64,000 nt of DNA from Lentisphaera profundi (GTDB lineage: Bacteria > Verrucomicrobiota > Lentisphaeria > Lentisphaerales > Lentisphaeraceae), in the NCBI RefSeq assembly GCF_028728065.1, contig NZ_CP117811.1, forward strand, positions 2,418,001 to 2,482,000. Direction: 5' to 3'. Under the pieces are notes generated by a model. That model saw only the letters and a program-made list of their open reading frames with translations. It was not told where the DNA came from and did no database searches. Each line of letters opens with the position of its first letter. Position 1 is the stretch's first letter. Of this stretch, positions 1 through 6,998 are shown in pieces. A program made the position numbers and the translations under genes.

Positions 1-1066
1 CGGCACAGTTTTAAGCATGGATACTCATCCAAGCTCAGAAGATTTTGAATGCTTGATTAAGCGCTTTCCAAAAGGACTCTGCTCCTTCATCACACCGTTT
101 AATTTCCCCATCAATCTTATTGCCCATAAAGTGGCACCCGCTATAGCTGCAGGTTGCCCTTTTATTATTAAACCCTCAGATAAAACACCTATATGCGCGC
201 TAAAATTCGCTGAGATATTACAACAGTCCTCCCTTCCTAAAGAGGCGTTTTCAGTTGTCCCTTGTACAATTGAAGATTCGCTAAAGCTCGTAACAGACCC
301 TAGAGCCAATTTTTTAAGTTTCACCGGCTCAGAACAAGTGGGATGGAAATTAAAAACATTGGCTGAGCGAAAATCTGTCTGTCTTGAATTAGGCGGCACT
401 GCCAGCTGTGTAGTTTACCCTGACACAGACTTAGAATTAGCCGCAAAAGAAATAGTCAATGCTGCCTTTGCACAAGCAGGACAAAGTTGCATTAGCTTAC
501 AGAAGCTATATATCCATGAAGATATAATTGATAAACTAAGCTCTTTACTAGTAGAACTAACATCCAAAATCAAACTCGGTAATCCGCTAGATCCATCAAC
601 GGACCTAGGACCCATAATCAATAAGGACAGCTTGAGTCGTATTACAAAATTAGTCGACCATAGTATAAGTACTGGGGCAAAAATATTAGTCGGTGGAACT
701 ACTCAAGGCAAATTTTTCGAAGCAACTATTCTCACTAATATCAAAAGTGACGACCCCATACGCGATGAAGAAGTCTTTGCACCAATTTTTATCATTGATA
801 CATTCTCCAATACTGATGAACTGTTTAAACAATTGAACCAATCTTGCTATGGCATCCATGTTGGTATCTATTCAAAAGACATAAATATCGCCACAAAAGC
901 CTGGGATGAACTAGAATACACAGCTATTATTATCGGCCATACACCTAGCTGGAGGTCAGATAAAATGCCTTATGGAGGCATTAAAAATAGTGGCTGTGGC
1001 CGTGAAGGCATTTCCTATGCCATTGAAGAAATGACCGAATTAAAATCCCTTATCATCAAAAAATAA
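1..1066 (+). CDS. Aldehyde dehydrogenase, 5' end outside the window
   Basis: NAD(P)-dependent aldehyde dehydrogenase that oxidises an aldehyde to an acid; the substrate cannot be told from sequence. The visible part carries the PFNFP and KPSDKTP nucleotide-binding segments, FTGSEQVG, ELGG (general-base Glu) and AQAGQSC with the catalytic Cys near base 488. The frame is open from base 2 without a stop, and the first Met at base 17 lies inside the conserved Rossmann region. The gene is therefore cut by the window edge: about 350 residues are visible of a family norm near 480. It ends at a hairpin shared with the convergent pilus-like operon. Family assignment is firm, subfamily is not. Confidence 0.93.
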   Translation, partial: GTVLSMDTHPSSEDFECLIKRFPKGLCSFITPFNFPINLIAHKVAPAIAAGCPFIIKPSDKTPICALKFAEILQQSSLPKEAFSVVPCTIEDSLKLVTDPRANFLSFTGSEQVGWKLKTLAERKSVCLELGGTASCVVYPDTDLELAAKEIVNAAFAQAGQSCISLQKLYIHEDIIDKLSSLLVELTSKIKLGNPLDPSTDLGPIINKDSLSRITKLVDHSISTGAKILVGGTTQGKFFEATILTNIKSDDPIRDEEVFAPIFIIDTFSNTDELFKQLNQSCYGIHVGIYSKDINIATKAWDELEYTAIIIGHTPSWRSDKMPYGGIKNSGCGREGISYAIEEMTELKSLIIKK

Positions 1067-1067
1067 A

Positions 1068-1096
1068 AAAGCACTGAAATTAAATTTCAGTGCTTT
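1068..1096. terminator. Bidirectional hairpin terminator
   Basis: A perfect inverted repeat with a one-base loop (GCACTGAAATT pairing with AATTTCAGTGC) is flanked by AAA on the left and TTT on the right. It sits between the convergent aldehyde dehydrogenase and the TLK-repeat gene, so it can serve both strands. Confidence 0.8.
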
Positions 1097-1119
1097 CATT
1101 GGAAAATCAGTCTTGCTAA

Positions 1120-2061
1120 CTAGCCAACTATTTTAAACATTTCCATATACTGGTCAATATTTTTAAATACTGTAAAGCCTAGTACGCCAGTGGCAGCAAT
1201 CGCAACTAGAACAGTAACAATACCAGGTTTACCTTTAGTATCTGACTCTAGTAAGTCTTCGTTGGAAACTCCACTTTGAGCTTTTGCTTTAACCTTTGGA
1301 GATGAAGCTCTTTGAGTTCCTGCAGTCTTTAATTTAAGTGTCCCACCAGCAGCATCTGGATCAACTTTTAAGGTCTCATCTGCAGCTACAGGAGCTTTGA
1401 TTTTAAGTGTTCCTGATGCACCTTCAGTAGGACCTGAAGTTTTGATTTTTAAGGTTCCGCCACCATCAGGACTTTTAATTTTAAGCGTTCCGCCACCATC
1501 ACTTGGCGATTGAACTTTAAGAGTACTTCCGGCGTTTGACTGTTCGCTTACTGGTGCTTGAATCTTGAGTGTTCCAGCAGAAGAAGGTTCAGCGGCTATT
1601 GGAGCTTTGACACGAAGTGTACCCGCAGATGCAGGTCCCGAAACTTTAATTGTACCCGTATCTGTAGATACAGAATCTGCTACTTTTAAAGTTGATGCTG
1701 CATTGCGCTGAGGAGGCAAGCGAAGTTCTTGAGTCATTACAGTAGAATCTGTATTACGTACCTCTGCAGATTTAGTGCCCGCTGAAGGTGGTCGTAAACG
1801 AATTGTCTGACTAGCAGTCAAAATACCTGATAATTGTTTCTTACGCTCTTTAATAACTTTCAGGTGTACTGTGTCAGTATAATTCTCACCGTCTAAATTA
1901 ATATTTTGCGTACTGGGTGATACACGTTTTAATTTTGTGGTATCTGTATCACGAATCATTAATGGATCAGTTTCTGCAGCTTCAAGCTGTGGAGAAGCTC
2001 CATTTTGAGCACCCATATTAACGGTCTCGGTATTTTCTATATCTTTATTATTTTCAGACAT
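1120..2061 (-). CDS. TLK(I/V)-repeat protein with C-terminal membrane anchor
   Basis: Unrecognised 313-residue protein, last gene of the pilus-like operon, 15 bases after the third secretin. From about residue 120 to 250 it carries some ten short repeats of the form [ST]-L/I-K/R-I/V/L (GTLKI, STLKV, GTIKV, GTLRV, ETLKV, GTLKL) separated by Pro/Gly/Ala/Ser-rich linkers. Looser TIRL and ELRL versions lie upstream. Residues about 280-298 are a single hydrophobic segment followed by a short tail. There is no signal peptide, so the long disordered part probably stays in the cytoplasm, tail-anchored in the inner membrane. The start is supported by an AGGAG site 9 bases upstream. The role is unknown; position suggests a scaffold or regulator of the secretin system. 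Confidence 0.75.
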   Translation of the reverse strand: MSENNKDIENTETVNMGAQNGASPQLEAAETDPLMIRDTDTTKLKRVSPSTQNINLDGENYTDTVHLKVIKERKKQLSGILTASQTIRLRPPSAGTKSAEVRNTDSTVMTQELRLPPQRNAASTLKVADSVSTDTGTIKVSGPASAGTLRVKAPIAAEPSSAGTLKIQAPVSEQSNAGSTLKVQSPSDGGGTLKIKSPDGGGTLKIKTSGPTEGASGTLKIKAPVAADETLKVDPDAAGGTLKLKTAGTQRASSPKVKAKAQSGVSNEDLLESDTKGKPGIVTVLVAIAATGVLGFTVFKNIDQYMEMFKIVG

Positions 2062-2076
2062 AATAATTTCTCCTAT

Positions 2077-4518
2077 CTACAATTGCTTGAAGTCTGGAAG
2101 ACCTCGAACTGTCATTTTTTTATAAGGTGTACCTACGGGACTTATCAATCTTCCTGTTACAAATATTAAAAGGTTTGATTTCTCAGAACGCTCACCTTTA
2201 CTTTGAAAGAATCTTCCCAAATAGGGGATATCAGAAATATAGGGTATTGAGTCATCAACTGAATATACATTCTCTCTTACTAAACCACCAATCAAGAGTG
2301 TTTCACCATCCCAAATTTGTGCTCGTGTCTCAACCTGACGCACGGCTATAATAGGCATTGCATAGTTGAAAAAATTGGGGATAACAGTATCAAACACAGG
2401 TGATGTATAATCTGAATTAAGATCAGTATCATAGCTTATAAATTCTACTTGTTGTGGATTCAAGTCTAAACTAATCGTATTATTATCTGCAGATACTTCT
2501 GGAGTCACCTCTAAAATCACACCAATATCTCGAGCCTCACCAAAGGTTGGAGTCGTGGGTATTGTAGCATCAGCGTCAAGTTGAGCTTCTTCCCATTCTT
2601 CAGGAAAAAAGCGCTCTTGTACAACTCGTAGTACCACTGTGTTACCACTTTGTGTAACTGCATTAGGTGACGTTAAGAGTTCAGAAGTATCTGTTTGATC
2701 AAGAGCTCTAATCATCATCTGCAGTGATTGATTCCCGAAAACCAAATCTGCTGCCAATTGAACTGGACCTTCTTGAGAAGTAACTACTTCTTGTATTCCT
2801 CGAATATTATTATCGAATCTTTCAGCATTAGCGACGCCGCCATTACCCTGAGCAAAAATCCTATCTCCTGTCAGAGTATGATTAGGTGTCTCTGGACCTG
2901 TCCAACGCCACATAAAGCCTAGTTCTTGAGTACTATTGAAATCGACGTCAATAAATTTAGTTTCCACAGATATTTGTGCACTTGGACGTCCTAATTCATC
3001 GATAATTCTTTTGATCAATTGAATATTAACCGCTGTATTAGTCACAACTAAACGATTGACATTGCTTACAAAAGCAACTTTTGAACCCGCTGGAAAAGTC
3101 ACACCAGAATTGGTGAAATAACTTTGCCAGTTTGTTTCTTCAGAATTTCTTTCAAGGCCATCATCAGTTAAGCCCGCGCCGGCATCACCAACCACATCAA
3201 TCATTGATAAAGGGACATCAAAGAATACAGTTTCAGTTTCTTCTAATGGGTAGTCTTGATCGGCTATATAAACCGCATGCTTATCTATCTTAATCTTTAA
3301 ACCAAGTATATCTGTTATCTGATTAATTAGTTCACCCAACTGCATATCTTCAACACTTAAAAATAGCCTAGCCTGTTTAGCTTGATTATTTGCTACTGCG
3401 GCAACAGGACTATCGCCTTCGTCACCAAAGCCTTCGTCACCAAAGCCTTCGTCACCAAAGCCTTCGTCTGCAAAACCATCGTCTGCAGAAGCTACTGGTG
3501 CTAGCTGCTTGACTTTAGATGCAAAATAGACAATATTGACTCCTTTACCTTCTGGATCAGGATCGAATTCCTTAGATTTCCTTATCAAATCTTCAACAAT
3601 TGATTCAATGCCATCACCATCATAACTGACTGAAGGTATATAAATACGTCTCAAGCGTTCATGAATAGATGTTACATTTTCAGCATTCACATTAATGCTT
3701 GAAGAATTTAATAATTCTGCGTTTAAATCAGCACTCACTCTGATTTTATCTTCCCATTTCCATGAAGTTTCTGCAAGAAGATCTTTCTGTGTAACTCTAT
3801 TTCTTTGTTTACCAAGTGTTTTTATTTCTTCAAAGGTTCTAAAAAGTAAGTGGCTTGCAGGGATATTAAATTTGTCAATTAGTAAAAGGTCTTCTAATTC
3901 TTCACGACATTTAGAGTACTCACCTTGATCAAAGTAAACTTGAGCGCGCTGCATTCTTACATCAACACTCTCTTGCTTGACTAACTCCTCTTCAGTAATC
4001 TGCTCTTCACCGATTAATTTTCTGTACGCTTCTTGAGTAATTGATTCATCTAAACTCGAGATTTTTTCTTTATAAAGTTTTTCATTATCAGGATCTAATT
4101 CTATTAGTTCTTTAAGATACGTTTTTGCTAAATCAAATGATTTGCTTTCTTTCGCTTTATCTGAGTTAGCTAATTTTTCAACAACTAAATTATTGTAAAC
4201 AACAATTTTAAGCTTATCGACATTAGCCACCTTATTAACTAAACGATTTGAAGAACTTTGAGCCTGTAAATACACTTCTTTAGCAGACTGTAGATATGTT
4301 ATCGCAACATGGTTAGAACCATCTTCTACGGCAGTCATAGCTTTGTAATATAAACCGTCTGCTTCTAGTTCTAATTGCTGCTTTCTTATCAGTTCATTAT
4401 TAACAAGCGTCGTCGCATCTATAGATTCCACTGCTACTTTTTCTTGTGCAATTGCATCAATAGAACTTAAACAAGCTATAAGAACAAATGTTTTTGTATA
4501 ATTATTCATCTTAGACAT
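2077..4518 (-). CDS. Secretin 3 of 3, Amuc_1098-type pilus outer-membrane protein
   Basis: Outer-membrane secretin of 813 residues. A signal peptide ends near IDAIA-Q. A helical TPR-like N-terminal half includes the shared start segment NELIRKQQ, followed by an acidic linker with GFGDE repeats (residues about 345-368), N-domain-like modules, and the C-terminal secretin domain with the typical WDGETLLIGGL and IPYISDIPYLGRFF segments. It ends in GLPDFKQL, a tail close to the one on both sister secretins. It is probably the pore of a type IV pilus/type II secretion-like machine. It lies 8 bases behind secretin 2 and shares long near-identical stretches with it. The start is placed after a GAGGA-type site. 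Confidence 0.9.
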   Translation of the reverse strand: MSKMNNYTKTFVLIACLSSIDAIAQEKVAVESIDATTLVNNELIRKQQLELEADGLYYKAMTAVEDGSNHVAITYLQSAKEVYLQAQSSSNRLVNKVANVDKLKIVVYNNLVVEKLANSDKAKESKSFDLAKTYLKELIELDPDNEKLYKEKISSLDESITQEAYRKLIGEEQITEEELVKQESVDVRMQRAQVYFDQGEYSKCREELEDLLLIDKFNIPASHLLFRTFEEIKTLGKQRNRVTQKDLLAETSWKWEDKIRVSADLNAELLNSSSINVNAENVTSIHERLRRIYIPSVSYDGDGIESIVEDLIRKSKEFDPDPEGKGVNIVYFASKVKQLAPVASADDGFADEGFGDEGFGDEGFGDEGDSPVAAVANNQAKQARLFLSVEDMQLGELINQITDILGLKIKIDKHAVYIADQDYPLEETETVFFDVPLSMIDVVGDAGAGLTDDGLERNSEETNWQSYFTNSGVTFPAGSKVAFVSNVNRLVVTNTAVNIQLIKRIIDELGRPSAQISVETKFIDVDFNSTQELGFMWRWTGPETPNHTLTGDRIFAQGNGGVANAERFDNNIRGIQEVVTSQEGPVQLAADLVFGNQSLQMMIRALDQTDTSELLTSPNAVTQSGNTVVLRVVQERFFPEEWEEAQLDADATIPTTPTFGEARDIGVILEVTPEVSADNNTISLDLNPQQVEFISYDTDLNSDYTSPVFDTVIPNFFNYAMPIIAVRQVETRAQIWDGETLLIGGLVRENVYSVDDSIPYISDIPYLGRFFQSKGERSEKSNLLIFVTGRLISPVGTPYKKMTVRGLPDFKQL
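3416..3475 (-). repeat. In-frame 15-bp minisatellite in secretin 3
   Basis: Four tandem 15-base units (ccttcgtcaccaaag and variants) encode the acidic GFGDE linker. Because the unit length is a multiple of three, copy-number change would alter linker length without breaking the frame. Confidence 0.85.
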
Positions 4519-4526
4519 AAATTTAC

Positions 4527-6986
4527 CTAAATCCTCTTAAAGTCTGGAAGGCCTGGCACCTGATTGATCCTCAATGGTAAGCCACTCTCTGTTATCAAAC
4601 GAGCTGTAATAAACATTAATAATGAACGTTTCTCGGAGGCTTCGCCCTTACTTTGAAAAAGTCTTCCGATAAATGGTATATCAGAAATATAAGGGATAGA
4701 GTCGTCTACTGTCCAAACATTCTCTCTAATCAATCCACCTAGCGTAAAGGTCTGGCCATCCCAAAGTTTCACCCTGGTTTCAATTGACCGTACTTCGAAT
4801 ATTGGCATTGAGTAAATAAACTCTACATTATAGTCGCCTAAACCAGGTAACTGTATAACAGTTGAAGTATTAAGGTCCGTATCGTAGCCTATAAACTCAA
4901 CAAATTCAGGATTCACTTCCATTGTAATCACAGTATTATTTGGATCGACTTCAGGAGTGACACTTAAAACAAAACCAATGTCTTTTTCTTCTCCAAATAC
5001 GGGTGTACTAGGAATGATTTCTTGACTATTACTAAATTCTCCTTCTTCCCATTCTTCTACAAATTGAGTCGAAGTCACAACTCTGATGATGGCTGTTTCA
5101 CCACTTTTCGTCAAGACATTCGGAGCCATTAAAATCTCATTGGTATCTGATTGATCAAGCGCACGAATCATCATCTGAAGTTCTTGGTTACCAAAAATCA
5201 AATCCGCTGCTAATTGCACCGGCCCTTCTTGACCCGTTTTGACTTCATTAATTCCGCGAATATTATTATCAAACCTTTCCCCTACAGAAGTCCCACCATT
5301 ACCTTGGGCAAAAATCCTATCTCCAGTCAAAGTATGATTCGGAGTCTCAGGGCCTGTCCAGCGCCATAAAAAGCCCAATTCTTGCATGGCATTCCAAGTA
5401 ATATCAACAACTTTTGCTTCTACATTAACTTGTGCAGAGCCAGTATTTAAGTTATTTATAATGTCTTGTATCAAATGATTATTGTTTACTGTATTAGTCA
5501 CTACTAAGCGATTAACACTCGCAACATATGATAACTTGGCTCCTGCGGGGAATGTAACGCCCATATTCCTAAAATAAGCCGTCCAATCTTGGCCTGAAGA
5601 GTTATCTCTTGTTACGCCTGCAGTTTCCTCAACTAAGTTAAGATTATCTCTCGTTGGTATAATCTCAAGCATTCCTGCTGGGACATTAAAGAATTTGGTC
5701 TCCATAAGATCGAGCTGTACATTGGGCTCTGCAATTACGACCATATGTTCTTCTATCTTCATATTTAAACCCTGAGATTGTACAATCAATTCCAATAGTT
5801 TACCCATGGGAATTTTCTCAACATTTAAACGTACAGGATAAGTTTTTGTAGCTTGTGGTGCAGCTTCAACTAATGCTGGCTCGTCATCGAATGATTCTTC
5901 TTCAAAACCTGAATCTGCAAAGGCATCATCAGCTTCTCCAAATTCATCACTCTCTATAGAAGAAGGCTGTGCTGTAGTGATATTTTCACGTAGAAATACA
6001 ATATTTACACCTTTACCTTCAATATCTTGCTGCTTACTGATTTCTATAAGTTTTTCAATGACATCTGCAAGTGGCTCACCATCATAATTAACTACTGGGA
6101 TTTCTATTTCTAACTTTCTATAAATTTCACCAAAGTTATCATCGTTGCGTTGAACTTGGCTTACTAAAAGGTTCGCCTTATTACCAGATTTAACAATAGG
6201 ATCAACCCACTTCCATGAGTTTTCACTTGCCAATTCTTGGGAAAGTGCTTTTTGACGCTGGGCGCCCTTCACTTTCACAATTTTAGCGATCTGAAATTTA
6301 AGATGACTCGCATCTAGATTATAGGGATCCAAAGTAAGAATTTTATCCAAAACCTCTAAAGCCTTAATATAATCGCCTATATTCTTTAAGATTTCAGCCT
6401 TAGCATAGTAGAGTTTAATCTCTTGGTTAACGCCTTTAACTTCTTCTTGTATGGCTTCTTCATTCACACTTTCTGTATATTCAATATCTTTGTACTGCTC
6501 TTCTAAACCAGCTTTTAACGATAGATATTTCTTTTCATTGTCCGGATCCAAATCTACAGCTAGGTCGAGTAAATCTTTCCCTTTCTGTATTTGCGCGCTA
6601 TTTTTTGCTTTATCCACTACCGCGAGAATATTATCGATTCTATAAATTAAAAAATCTAATTCAATGGCTTTTAATTCATCTTTCAAAACCTGTACAGCGG
6701 CTGAAGATGATGCCAGTGAACTTAAATCATTTTTAGCCTTTTTAATACCATTGTTTAAATCTTCAACAAAGCCAGCATTGAGTTTCTTTCTTAATTCAGA
6801 AATGAAAATTTTTGACTCTAAAAATAGTTGCTGTTTCCTTACTATTTCATTTGATTTAATTGTAGAAGAAGTGATTTGATCAGTTTCACCAGCCAAAATA
6901 TTTTCTGCCACAAGATCTGCATTTTGCGAATGCAAAGAGCCTATGCAGAGAACTTGGTATATAAAAGCTTTTCCAAACTTCATCAT
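4527..6986 (-). CDS. Secretin 2 of 3, Amuc_1098-type pilus outer-membrane protein
   Basis: Second tandem secretin, 819 residues. It has the same layout as its neighbours: hydrophobic N-terminus (FIYQVLCIGSLHS), TPR-like helical region starting with NEIVRKQQ, acidic linker at about residues 345-372 (less regular than in the other two), periplasmic N-domains, and a secretin domain with WDGQTFTLGGL and IPYISDIPFIGRLF. The C-terminus is GLPDFKRI. The block around WRWTGPETPNHTLTGD is identical to secretin 3 over about 25 residues, while secretin 1 differs there. This points to a later duplication or gene conversion between secretins 2 and 3. A GAGG site precedes the start. Confidence 0.9.
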   Translation of the reverse strand: MMKFGKAFIYQVLCIGSLHSQNADLVAENILAGETDQITSSTIKSNEIVRKQQLFLESKIFISELRKKLNAGFVEDLNNGIKKAKNDLSSLASSSAAVQVLKDELKAIELDFLIYRIDNILAVVDKAKNSAQIQKGKDLLDLAVDLDPDNEKKYLSLKAGLEEQYKDIEYTESVNEEAIQEEVKGVNQEIKLYYAKAEILKNIGDYIKALEVLDKILTLDPYNLDASHLKFQIAKIVKVKGAQRQKALSQELASENSWKWVDPIVKSGNKANLLVSQVQRNDDNFGEIYRKLEIEIPVVNYDGEPLADVIEKLIEISKQQDIEGKGVNIVFLRENITTAQPSSIESDEFGEADDAFADSGFEEESFDDEPALVEAAPQATKTYPVRLNVEKIPMGKLLELIVQSQGLNMKIEEHMVVIAEPNVQLDLMETKFFNVPAGMLEIIPTRDNLNLVEETAGVTRDNSSGQDWTAYFRNMGVTFPAGAKLSYVASVNRLVVTNTVNNNHLIQDIINNLNTGSAQVNVEAKVVDITWNAMQELGFLWRWTGPETPNHTLTGDRIFAQGNGGTSVGERFDNNIRGINEVKTGQEGPVQLAADLIFGNQELQMMIRALDQSDTNEILMAPNVLTKSGETAIIRVVTSTQFVEEWEEGEFSNSQEIIPSTPVFGEEKDIGFVLSVTPEVDPNNTVITMEVNPEFVEFIGYDTDLNTSTVIQLPGLGDYNVEFIYSMPIFEVRSIETRVKLWDGQTFTLGGLIRENVWTVDDSIPYISDIPFIGRLFQSKGEASEKRSLLMFITARLITESGLPLRINQVPGLPDFKRI

Positions 6987-6998
6987 ATTAAACCTCTT

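Noticed and set aside
3416-3475. Possible CRISPR-like short direct repeats
   Set aside because: Units are contiguous, have no spacers and lie in frame inside a secretin gene.
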